Source: Polytrichum commune
Taxonomy: Eukaryota; Streptophyta; Polytrichopsida; Polytrichales; Polytrichaceae
Assembly (NCBI GenBank): GCA_950295325.1
Contig: OX485803.1
Coordinates: 33,110,001-33,174,000, forward strand
Length of the DNA stretch: 64,000 bases
Reading direction: 5' to 3'
Program-made: the position numbers and the translations under genes
Shown here: positions 1 to 9,939 of the stretch, piece after piece
Layout of the letters: every line of letters starts with the position of its first letter
Position numbering within the stretch: position 1 is the first letter of the stretch
Notes under the pieces: model-generated
What the model was told of the DNA's origin: nothing
What the model saw: the letters and a program-made list of their open reading frames with translations, nothing else
Database searches by the model: none

Positions 1-750
1 GTTAACTCATTATATTTGTTAACAAAATCGTACTCCCCTCATATTGTTAACTAGAATGTTAACTATGTTAAATGTTAACAATAATTTACTCCCCTCTTTG
101 TTAATTTGCCACTTATAAATGTTAACCTACGAAATACATCCAATATTGTGTGATGACATCCATTACATTGACTCACAACCTTTCAAAGTGGCAAAAGCTA
201 TCAAATTTGACTTTTGTGATCAAATTATTCATTTGGACTATATTGATTCTTATTTTGTTTCATAAAAATAAAAGATTGATTTGATACACATATTTTATAT
301 ATGATAATTTTGCAAAATTCTCCCTCCATAATTGTAATGAGTTTATATTTGTTAAGCATCCAAAAAGCTCCCTTTATAACTGTTACAATGTTAACTCACT
401 ATAAATGTTAGGAAAATTTTACTCCAGAGCCTAACATTTATAGAGGGTGGACTGTATCTAAGTTATATCTTCTGGCCAAGGCCATCGACCTAGCCACTGC
501 TCACCCTGACAACACACCACTCTTTTCTTCTTATTTATTCCTTCATTTTATATATTTCATGTGGTGAATATACTAGTGAAAGAAACAATTGCAAACTCCA
601 AAGACGCCAGCACAACCACTTTTCATTTCATAATCTAGACTTCTAGCTGAGAATGACATAAGTTTTAGTCAATGAAAAAGACGTGGTTGGTCAGACTCCT
701 AGCATTCGCATTCTGTGTACTTATATGTATGAGAGTGCGTGCAGGTTGTG
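1..750. other. AT-rich intergenic DNA with repeated GTTAAC words
   Basis: No gene is visible. The first 130 bases and 340-440 repeat the words TGTTAAC and ACTCCCCTC several times in both orientations. Near 440 the sequence reads like a repeat end (CTAACATTTATAGAGGG), the inverse of the ATAAATGTTAGG just before it. This is probably the terminal region of a transposable element whose other end lies outside the window. Confidence 0.4.
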
Positions 751-752
751 TA

Positions 753-2403
753 CACCCTAACCTTGATAATGTCACACCCTCCGTTTCACCAAAAAGTGTG
801 ATATAAACAAGGTGTGACATACTTGATAATGTCACATTTTGTGCATAATGTGATATTATCAAAAAATATGTAGAAAATTAAAATATGATTACAATTTTTT
901 TTTAAATAACAAATACGAGACTTCAATGTTTTTGAATGTAAAATCTAATTCAAAATTGTGAATAACAACAAGAGCACATCATAATGTGTCATTGAGATCA
1001 GGTAAAGACCTCTCACTAGAGACAAAGAAGCTTCTAATGTCACATTGTTTTGTTGATGTTAAATGTGCAACACCAATTCTAATGAGTTTGTCATGGATTT
1101 TTTCCATTCTAACAACTCATGAGTGCTAAAAATCTAAGAACCTTGGCTAGCCATAAAATTCAAACATCTTTAGCATATTTTTGTGCATTGCTTAGCTTCA
1201 CTACTTTAGACTCATCATCACTGCTATCAACAATCAATGGGTCCACTTCCATGGAATCAAGAACATGTTCGCCATCTTGCACTAATGATAGAGGGGTGGA
1301 TCACAAGTAGGGCTTCTTCAAGTCCCGGGTGGCAACTCTCCCCTTTACAATATTTGTTTCTAAATTACTCCTCGTGAACTGATGCTTCATTGGTACTACA
1401 CAAAGAGGAACGTATCTTCATAGATTTTTAGCGCTACATATGCTTGGAAATAAGGTGTGGAGAGGAACCCATTGATATCATTTGTGTCTGAGATGGAGAA
1501 GTTTCAGACTTACAAATGTCAGTGTCTACAAAACCAAGATAAATCAAATTTTCTACAGCAGGGTTCACCATCTTCCAGACCCATAGGTATTCTTCACTTT
1601 TAAGAGTATCATGAAACTTCTTAGAATTTACAATCTTGAAGGTGTGTCTAATGCGAAAGCATGCAGCTCCAGCAAATTGCTTCTCGGAAATGTTTTACCA
1701 GCTCTAAATCTTCAAGGTTAAGAGGCATTTATCGACATTGGAAATGGCTACTGAAGGAATGCAACTAAGGTGCTTACCATGTGTGCGCCATCTTCAACGG
1801 CAGCCACAAAATCCTCAGGAACCACCGATTGATCAACTTCCGCCTCACAATGCAATTCTCTGAAAATGCCACAAAATGAATGCCAACAGTCTAAGTTTGA
1901 AACAGAGAAATCAATTACAAGGTCTTCAACACCGAACTGATTCAACAAGCCTCAAAGCTTCAAAAGTACCATTTAGGAAGAAACCTTGTGGATGCAGCAG
2001 TTTGTTGAGGAGAGCGGCAAGAAGATGAGGGGCAAAGCGGTGTGTGGAGCAGCAAGAGGAGAGAGCATACGATGCAGGCAGAGCTGCGAGAAGTTGATCT
2101 GCGAGAGAAACCGTTGCTCCTTCGGCACATGAGATTCAAGATTCAAGAACCCAAGATTCAAGCGGAAGCAGGTGAAGATGCCGACGTCATCCATAGAATT
2201 TGTTGTCCATCCGGCCTTTTTTCATCCATGTTACTTGTTATTATCACACTTACACTACAAATTTTGAAAAAAAAATGTGACATTATCGAGGGTGATAGTG
2301 ATAATAACGAGGGAGTTTTACACTATGGAAATCGGTTTCAAACTTTTAGGTGACAATATCAAGGTGTTCTATTAACAAGTGTGATATTATCAAGGTTAGG
2401 GTG
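753..2403. mobile_element. Non-autonomous TIR DNA transposon, 1.65 kb, TA target site
   Basis: The left end CACCCTAACCTTGATAAT (753 on) is matched by the reverse complement of the right end (back from 2403). The match runs about 25 bases with one difference and continues into TCACAC. A TA dinucleotide flanks both ends (751-752 and 2404-2405), which fits a Tc1/mariner-type target duplication, although the palindromic TGTACA context makes the exact edge uncertain. Subterminal copies of the words TGTGATATTATC and AATGTCACA occur inside both ends (795-860, 2225-2400). I see no transposase reading frame. A patch at 1,990-2,200 is richer in GC and purines than the rest and may be captured host sequence. 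Confidence 0.65.
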
Positions 2404-2586
2404 TACAGTCAACTGACGCATGCATTTCACTTTGGATGATTCCACCCATGTTTTTCCAACCCTGTCCATCATAGGAAAGTTGGAACCTGTGTTGAACTAT
2501 TTGCTAGCCTTCGGTCTTATTAAGGTCCACTTCACACTAGAGCCCTACATTGGGTGCCCATACCCATGCCCATGCCCATGGATTTT

Positions 2587-2845
2587 GGGTGGGCATGGGT
2601 GGGCATGGCAGCGATATTATTGTTCATGGGTGGGCATGGGTGGGCATGGCAGCGATATTATTGTTCATGGGTGGGCATGGGTGGGCATGACTGCGATATT
2701 ATTGTTCATGGGTGGGCATGGGTGGGGCACAATTACACAATCATACAAGACACATTACACAATTACACAATACACAATACACATTACACAATTTTTGAAT
2801 ACATGGGCGCAATTTGAATAGCATGGGTGGGCATGGGTGGGGCGT
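2587..2845 (+). repeat. 41-bp G-rich tandem repeat carrying G-quadruplex motifs
   Basis: Three units lie head to tail at 2587-2627, 2628-2668 and 2669-2709, with a partial fourth to about 2730. Each begins GGGTGGGCATGGGTGGG, four G-triplets with loops of 1, 3 and 1 bases, followed by a fixed tail ending ATATTATTGTTCAT. An A/C-rich stretch of ATTACACA words (2733-2800) separates these from a further GGGTGGGCATGGGTGGGG at about 2825-2842. Units 1 and 2 are identical; unit 3 differs at two or three bases. Confidence 0.85.
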
Positions 2846-3010
2846 GGGTGCGCACATGTCATGCTATGGGTGGGCATAGGTCACTGTTGATGGGCATGGT
2901 CTGGGTATGGGTGCAATTAAAAAGGAAAATGTTGGGCTCTGCTTCACACTATGGCCGAAGGTCGAGGGCCGTCGATTTCCACCAATCCAAGTGCAAGAAA
3001 CCAAGAATTT

Positions 3011-3345
3011 GGCCTCTCGACCTTTCACATTAGAGGCCAAAGTCCAAAGGCCATCGCAATTTAAAATGCCTACTTTTTCATCAAGGCAACGGACTTTTAA
3101 AGGAAGTTTGGGTTGGATGGGAATGAAAACCCAAAGTATGGTCAAGAGGTTGTCAATTTTTTTCATAAAAAACAAATTAGGTCTCTTGACCTTTCACACT
3201 AGAGGCCAAAGTCCAAAGGCCGTTGCAACTTAAAATGCCTACTTTTTCACCAAGGCGACGGACTCTCGAAAGAAGTTTAGGGTTGGACAAGAATGGAAAC
3301 CCAAAGTATGGTCAAGAGGCCGTCGATTTTTTCATTAAGAAATCA
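3011..3345. repeat. Two-copy direct tandem repeat, period about 169 bp
   Basis: The segment starting CTCGACCTTTCACATTAG near 3017 recurs from about 3186 as CTTGACCTTTCACACTAG. It is followed in both copies by GAGGCCAAAGTCCAAAGGCC, a shared TTAAAATGCCTACTTTTTCA, and AACCCAAAGTATGGTCAAGAGG. Identity looks roughly 85 percent by eye. It lies wholly inside the TAA-flanked TIR element. Confidence 0.75.
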
Positions 3346-3564
3346 AACATTGACAAGATCTTTGTCGTTAGATTGGAGGGGTTGTTTTGGGCAAGGAATA
3401 AAGTGGGATGCTCCTTCATCCTTTGGACTTTGGGCTTGGCCTTTGGAGGCTTCACACTGTGCCCAGCTGAAGGCTCCAATTTTATTGGCTATTTTTAGCC
3501 CATTTATTTGGACTCTCGACAAAGTATGGCCATTCAATCCCACGGCCATAGTGTGAAGCGGCCC

Positions 3565-4230
3565 TAATGTATGTGGGCCTTATGTAACAACCACTCTTCC
3601 TGATTGGTCAAGAAGACACATGCACAATGAGATTTGATGACGTGCTCAAAGTATATTATTTATGCTAGGCTCAATTGTTGAACACATTCTTCACTTTGAT
3701 TGTCAAAGAGTTTGCCTCTCAACTCCGATTATGAAAATTAGAACGAAAATTTTGGTGATTCACAATTGCAAACTAGATGAGACAATTCTCGATTTATTCA
3801 CAACTATGTTGGAGTTGACAATGTTCACATCATGGTCACATACTTTAGGTGTATGGAAAGACTTATACCTATGAATGGATAAATAAAAAAAGAGGAAAGA
3901 TATGTGGTACAATGAGTTGGATTGTGTACTTATAATATAAAGATTGCTCTAGCTTCAATAGTGATCACAATTGAGAGAAGGAGAAAAATGGGAGAAAGAG
4001 GATCTTCACTTTGATCTCTTTTTACTTTTCCATTTGAATTTTGATTCTAAAACTTGAATTGAAGATACTTACACCTATGGGAATTGTCGATATAGCTGAA
4101 TGTAGTTCTTCAAATTATGGAGGAATTGCACAGTTCACAACTACTGCACGAGACAATGCACGATTATGCATGAGACAATTCTTGATCCGTTAAGATTGTT
4201 TGTGGAGTTGGAAGTGCCCACATAAAAGCA
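3565..4230 (+). repeat. Dispersed repeat, copy 1
   Basis: This stretch shares several words in the same order with the reverse strand of 6355-6640: a TCAA-TGAACACATT-like word near 3675, ATCTTCACTTTGA near 3999, AAACTTGAA near 4050 and GAGTTGGAAGTGCCCACA near 4206. Its beginning (ATGTGGGCCTTATGTAA, about 3569) also recurs at about 32905 in a PEPC intron, each time followed by AATGAGATT. No coding potential is seen. It is probably an old transposon family with diverged copies. Confidence 0.45.
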
Positions 4231-4557
4231 CATAAGGTAGACAACAATTCCGGGTTCATTAGTCAACATTATTGAGAGGACGTATATGACCACTTAAAAA
4301 TGGAAGAATCTTCACTTTGATGGTGTTTTAAAGATTCATATGAGCTTCCGGAAATTATGAGGAAAGGCTAACTTAATTACGACCTCCTGGCTTGGGATTT
4401 GATAACCATCTCCCACTGACTGCTTGTTTTATATCATAGGAGAAGTGGGCTAGTGGGAAAAAGTAAGCATCTACAGTAAGATCCACCTACCTTACGTGGA
4501 GTTGGATGCAATGTTGGGCCGGTTCACCCGGAGGAAGTCTCGAGAGAAGTAAGTTTT

Positions 4558-4561
<4 letters not shown>

Positions 4562-4588
<27 letters not shown>
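4562..4588. repeat. (GA)n microsatellite
   Basis: About 13 uninterrupted GA units, some 260 bases upstream of the polyprenol reductase start codon. GA/CT tracts are common in plant 5' leaders and promoters, so it may lie in the 5' UTR or core promoter of that gene. Confidence 0.9.
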
Positions 4589-4851
4589 GCGGTTTGATCG
4601 ACGCATGGCGTGCATCGCCAGCACTGCTGGACCCAGGTTGGTCAGGAAGCGAAGAGTCGGCAAGCGGAGGAAACATGAAAGATCATCGAGGACGGAGATG
4701 ATGGCCAAGCGAGCTTAATCCTGCTTTCCGCGCTGTTGAGAGCGAAGGGGACAGGGAGGCGTTGCAGGGTGAGGAACTCAGGTAGAGTGGAGTTGGAGCC
4801 GGAGAAAGGGCGAGGAAGTGAAGTTTTGGTGTACGGAAGGAGGTTGCTGCG

Positions 4852-7800
4852 ATGGATACTACTACGGACCTTCATATCCCAGCGGCACTCAACATCTTTT
4901 GGGGTCTCACCATCGGGATTGTGGGCGTTGGATTGTTGCCTCTGGGGCCTGTCAGCGAATTTGTGCTCAATTTGACCCGTCGAGGGAAGCTGAAATTGGC
5001 CACCACTTCCGAAACTTCCCCGGTGAGATTTCTTCTCATCGACTCTTGAAGCTTTCTAGCTCACTTGCGTCTGCTTCTTCTCCCGAAAAAATATCCTCTC
5101 GTCCGATGAACGGCGAAGTTGCCATTTCGTGCACCTAAGTTTGTCGTGGCCCTGTTTCGGAGGTTAAGGTGTTTGATCCCATGTTTAGGAATTTCTTGTG
5201 AGTATTCGATCTGGACAGCTTCACTAAGTCATCATCTTCCTGTTCTCTGGCTATGGCATGACAAGTGGGCTAACTTCTTTTAGGAGCGAGTTCGTGGTGT
5301 TGAGGAATACATAACTTACCACAGTGTTGGTGAACTCCTGTTTTGTCATCAAAGAGCTATTAAAGTATTCAAACATGTGTATGTAGTGTGAGTACTTTAG
5401 GGAAGCGCATACACTGTCCCTTGTTGGCACAGTTTGTGAGCTCTGAGTAATCCTGGCAAAGTAGAGGCCGATTGCGGTTCAGCATTGCTGCGGTGTTCAA
5501 CGAATAAATTGCGGTACAGCATTGCTGCGGTGTACGTGGATAGTCACGTCACATGTGCACTTTTAGCTGGGATTTTGGCAGTGGAAAGCAAGTTTGTGCA
5601 CTATTAATTTGGAATTGTAACCTATTTCGCTGACTCCTATTTGCCCACGCAAGGATGTCTGTCCCGAAAAGTTGTAGAATCCGCTCTACCCATGGCGTTG
5701 ACCCTTGCAATTCTTGTCGCTCAAAGGACCCACTATCTTTCTTCATCTCTGGCTATTTATCAATGGGATTACCAGGGATCAATAGTTTTGAACCGAGCAA
5801 GCCCTCTGTTCGGAAAGGATTTTTGTCTCTTTGGTGTCTTGGAATTAGGTTGTAGTGGAGTTTTGCAAGATGTAGTACATGCATGGTGAAAGATGTCGTA
5901 TCCGTAGAAGGAGCACCAGAGCTGAATTCGAAGCATTCACCTTCGTTTTTGCAGAGGTTTACTGTGCCGCAGCGGTGGTTCGGCCATTTCTATGTGCTGG
6001 GGACACTCATGAATACAACTCTCCTGGTCATCAGTTTCTTGTTTGCATACCATTGCACGTTCCCGATCCAAACACACGACAGCCAGGTTTCAACAATCGT
6101 TGGCAGTTTGGGAGGTAAAATATCTCCCTTCTCAACCTTCCGGTCTGGTTCGTAATATCATTAGTTTGTATTTCCTGAGGCATATGTGTGAGTTGAAGCA
6201 TCAGATTGTTATCAATTCCTCTACAGTTGATCACGACTTAAGGACGTACTCTTATATTAGAGACCCGAATCTGTCGAAGTTTCGACCTTTGACGTTCTGT
6301 GATCAAAACACTGTAAACTAAGTACTGCGAGCCAATAATTGGATGTAAGGCATGTGGTCCTATTGTGGGCACTTCCAACTCTAAAGACATTTTTGGCTGT
6401 ACAATCTGCTCGAAAATTATGTCATTCAGTTAGCAATTGCAAATCATGAAGATTGTCATTTCAAGTTTCAGAATGAAAGTTGAGATGCAAAAGTCATAAG
6501 TGGTCAAAGTGAAGATTCTCTTTCTTATTGAACAAATTGCATAGCCTCTCCCAAATGTGTTGACTATCGAACCTAGATTGGTGTCTATGTTTTGAGCATA
6601 TAGTCCAATCCCATCATAACACGTGCCTTTTTTTAGTGTCCGTTCTGACCACAAACCTTGCCATATACCACTCAAGATGTAGGTGTTCAATTTACAAGAG
6701 TGACCACATGAGGCCCGCATACATTAGGTTCAAAAGTTGAGTTTCAGATGCGATTTACCTTGGGATGAGGATATTCTCTTTCTTAATTGTGTGGCAGGTG
6801 CCTCCTCACAGCATTTAGATGGAGGTGTGGGAAATGTAGGTGACCTTGCAATCTACAGAGGGCGTGCATGGGAGACAGTGCTATTGCTTGTGATGCTAGA
6901 GCTTCAAATTCTTCGCAGGCTTCATGAGTCCATCAATTTGTTCCAATACAGCCCATTAGCTAGAATGCACATACTTGGCTATTTGGTTGGCATAGGGTAT
7001 TTTAATCCTAACTTTGCATCCTACCACTTGTTTATAGATTCTCCTAATTTGTGATGCTATTTGAGCATGTCAGTGCGTATATAGCCTCTGAATGTGCACA
7101 AATTGTGTAGAAATGTTCGCATTTAATGGAATTTGAATGCATGATGCACATAGGTCAGTAGACTCACAGAATACCTGCATTTTTTTGTGGGTAAATATAA
7201 CAAGGGGCATGGGAAGGTCAAAGTCTGAAAGAGGAAATTTCAATGCTCCTTCCTTGTTGCACACAGGTACTATTTGGCAGCATCTTTGACTCTCTTTTCC
7301 CTACATTTCCAAGATCAGAAATACGTGAAAATGTTATGCACCTTTGTTGTGCGAAGACTGGGACGTGCTTGGGTGTTGCACACAGGGCCTCCTCTGTTAA
7401 ATGCTGAAATTGCATGGAAGCACTACCTCAAGACCCTCCCACATTTCGAATGGTACCAGTATGTGGGCATGGCTGTTTTTGCCTTGGGATGGATTCAGCA
7501 ATATCGATGCCATGAAATTCTGGTGAGTACTCTACTTTCTCATTCAATATCTTCGGGCAGCATCCTCAAGTTATTATAAAGGACAGATTTTTTCTAATGA
7601 CATTTTTACTGGATTTCTTATCCTCTAATAATGCATCTCAGCCTGCATTGTCAAGGACTTTTGAGATTGGAAGTGGTCATTTGTCAAGGTTCCAATAGAA
7701 CAGACTGTTCCTGTGCATTGAACATCCCATGAGATCTGTTTGTTGTTCATAATAACAAGATCCGTCCCTAGTTCTTTTTCTTAAAACAAGATCAGTTTCT

Positions 7801-8809
7801 TGGTGAGTATTCCCTTTACTAACTGATCATTGATGGGGTGAATCATTAAAAGCCACTTTGCAATTACCTATGCCTGTTGCAATTGATGAAGTGAAATTAC
7901 CTTTTTCAAGACACAATACCTGAGGGATGTGGTGTTTGATGATTCTATGGCAGGCCTCTATACGGTCAAAGAAGCCAAACACAGGTTCTAAAGCAGTAGT
8001 AAAGCCCTACTCAATGGACAAGAAAAAGATTGATAGATATGAGATACCACGTGGAAGTTGGTTTGAGTGGGTGTCAAGTGCACACTACTTCGCTGAGATT
8101 GTAAGTTCCATATCCTCTCTCTTTCAATCAACCTGCTCCAATCGATCAATCTCTATGAATGGCTTGAATGTTTTCTTTTAGTTATCCCGAACCTTTTATT
8201 GAATGGCTATATTTAAATTATGCTTGCAGTCTTCAATAAGAGTCTCTTTGTTGTGTACTGGGTAATCAGGTTATATATGCTGGAATTCTAATTGTCAGTA
8301 GAGGCACCAACATTCAGATCTGGCTGCTTTTCACATGGGTGGTAAGTAAATCCTCTTTTGTTTTTTCAAGATGTTGCTTTCCGTTTCTCCTTATTCTAAC
8401 CGCGCAGAACATTGCTGTACGTGCAATTTTCTGGCGTGAAATTATAGTCATACCTTGTTGTCTCTTCCAGCTTTCTGTTTTACCTTTTCTGCTGTCCACC
8501 GTCTTGGGCTTTTTCTGCTCATTATATTGGATTCCAATTTATTGGTGCAGAGTTTTTAAATTTTTGGTAGCTATATAGGGTAAAATGGGAATTTTTTTCA
8601 CTAACCTGTCAAATTTGCATACCCAGTGACAGATCATACTTCTGTTGCAAGAAGACTCTGCTTAGCCTTCCTGCACCTAAGCTAATTAATTGTCTCGTTC
8701 GCAGGTCTTAAATCTTACATTGTTGGCCACAGAGACACATCAATGGTACAAAAGCAAGTTTGACGATTACCCACAGTCAAGAAGAGCCATTATTCCTTTC
8801 ATCTACTGA
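4852..8809 (+). CDS. PPRD: Polyprenol reductase (steroid 5-alpha-reductase family), 7 exons
   Basis: Exons: 4852-5022, 5955-6114, 6798-6996, 7267-7522, 7954-8100, 8270-8341, 8705-8809. Phases close and give 369 aa, slightly longer than the usual 320-345. The family acts in the ER membrane with NADPH, saturating the alpha-isoprene of polyprenol (or polyprenal) to make the dolichol carrier for N-glycosylation. Visible support: an N-terminal hydrophobic segment (about 8-30), then [16 protein letters not shown] opening a second membrane span (68-89), the [20 protein letters not shown] block typical of plant PPRD, a GWIQQYRCH motif, and the C-terminal 5-alpha-reductase signature [14 protein letters not shown] (345 on) ending RRAIIPFIY. 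The first ATG of the open frame is used. Arabidopsis PPRD1/2 are the likely orthologues. Intron 2 holds a dispersed repeat copy. Confidence 0.93.
6355..6640 (-). repeat. Dispersed repeat, copy 2, inside polyprenol reductase intron 2
   Basis: On the reverse strand this reads GGTTCGATAGTCAACACATT, then GAATCTTCACTTTGACCAC, GAAACTTGAAATG and GAGTTGGAAGTGCCCACA. These are the same words in the same order as at 3660-4220 on the forward strand. It lies between exons 2 and 3 and does not touch splice sites. Confidence 0.4.
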
Positions 8810-9520
8810 GTTCCTTCCACATTTTCCTTGAATTGGCACAGGTGCTGAGTTGAAATCCTCCAAATCATTTCCAACTCGAATTTTGCTCTACAATGAAGAG
8901 GCCATGTTGATTTTCTGGGATACTTTTGATACTCTTCTATCCTAGCTTCTTCATTGTTCGGGACATTGGATGAACTTTTTAGATGTGTGTAGAAACATCA
9001 GGGTTGGTCCTTGTTAAATAGCAGTAATCAGCTTAAAAATCACTTTGGAATGTGCACAAATGCACTCTGTACACGTATTGTTAATCAAATCAAGCAATTT
9101 GCTCATCTACATCATATGCAATCCCCTCATCCCCCCCTTAATTATGTCACGAGTTTCTTGCCTTCCTTAATTTCATGTTTCTGCATTATTGGTGTCTAGT
9201 CTGTCTCTCTTTGATTTGCAAGAGTAGCAATACCCTGGAAAAACCAGTTGATCTCATGTCAGTCTGATCTGGACCAAGCTGACCTTCGAGCACCAAGTTA
9301 ACCAAATCAGTTGTTCAGGACGCCCACAGAAACACATACATTACAGAAGCACGTTTGCACACCTCGGAGGGGAAACATGAAACATTCTACGGCTTGAGGA
9401 TATCAGTGTCTCCACAAGCATGACTTGTAAGTCTGGATTTGTGATAAGAGTATGAAGATTTTTGTAATCACTTCTTTATTGAGAAATTCTTGGGTTTGTA
9501 ATTTCTTGTGTGTCATGGCA
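8810..9520. other. 3' flank of polyprenol reductase, no gene seen
   Basis: About 700 bases of moderately AT-rich DNA after the TGA at 8807-8809. The first 200-400 bases probably include the 3' UTR. No RNA gene, repeat or convincing reading frame was recognised. Confidence 0.5.
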
Positions 9521-9937
9521 TCATATTGAAATTTTGTGACGCGTTATCTGATATACAGCATACACTAATGTTCCATGTTCCGTGTCCATCACCAAGTACA
9601 TGATATACTGGAAAAACCCCCTGGCATGTGTGGTAAAATCTGGAGATTCTACAATTCTTGAGCAGTCTTTGCGTGGTAGACATTTATAAGTTAATGTCAG
9701 TCGCTTGCATACTTGGTTATATTCAGTGTCTCCGGGACTCACATCCTCCTTGAGATGAAGATAGCCATAGCTAGTTCTCATCAATAGAAGATCCTCGTGA
9801 ATAATATTGCAGTCCCTCATTTCTGCCATTTTGATAAACAAATTCAGAACGAATTCAAGCACAGGAAGTCGTAAAGTGAAGAATAGATGGTTTGCTGAAC
9901 ACGTGATTGAACTATCCACCCGATGGAATCTGCACAT
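9521..9937 (-). CDS. Hypothetical ORF, 138 aa, unknown function
   Basis: An open frame of 138 codons from ATG (reverse strand 9937) to TGA, extending open 14 codons further upstream without another ATG. I do not recognise the protein. It has a hydrophobic stretch around LRLPVLEFVLNLFIKM (residues about 18-33), then a mixed charged region including MRTSYGYLHLKEDVSPG, several Cys (CKRLTLTYKCLPRKDC) and a C-terminal half rich in aromatic residues (ARGFFQYIMYLVMD). No signal peptide or known domain is obvious. It could be a lineage-specific gene, a last exon, or a decayed gene fragment. Length and mixed composition are the only evidence that it is coding. Confidence 0.3.
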   Translation of the reverse strand: MCRFHRVDSSITCSANHLFFTLRLPVLEFVLNLFIKMAEMRDCNIIHEDLLLMRTSYGYLHLKEDVSPGDTEYNQVCKRLTLTYKCLPRKDCSRIVESPDFTTHARGFFQYIMYLVMDTEHGTLVYAVYQITRHKISI

Positions 9938-9939
9938 TC

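Larger units (their letters stand above)
2524..3564. mobile_element. TIR element with TAA target duplication, made of internal repeats
   Basis: The left end GGTCCACTTCACACTA and the reverse complement of the right end, GGGCCGCTTCACACTA, agree at 14 of 16 bases. TAA lies directly outside both ends (2521-2523 and 3565-3567), as in PIF/Harbinger-like elements. Further internal copies of the terminal word GCTTCACACT occur near 2941 and 3448, so the element looks nested or rearranged. It holds the 41-bp G-rich tandem repeats and a 169-bp tandem duplication, and no transposase. Apparent short reading frames inside it are translations of the repeats. Confidence 0.6.

Noticed and set aside
2587-2730. 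Regular 41-bp repeats considered as a CRISPR array
   Set aside because: Units are head to tail without unique spacers and the genome is a plant nuclear one.
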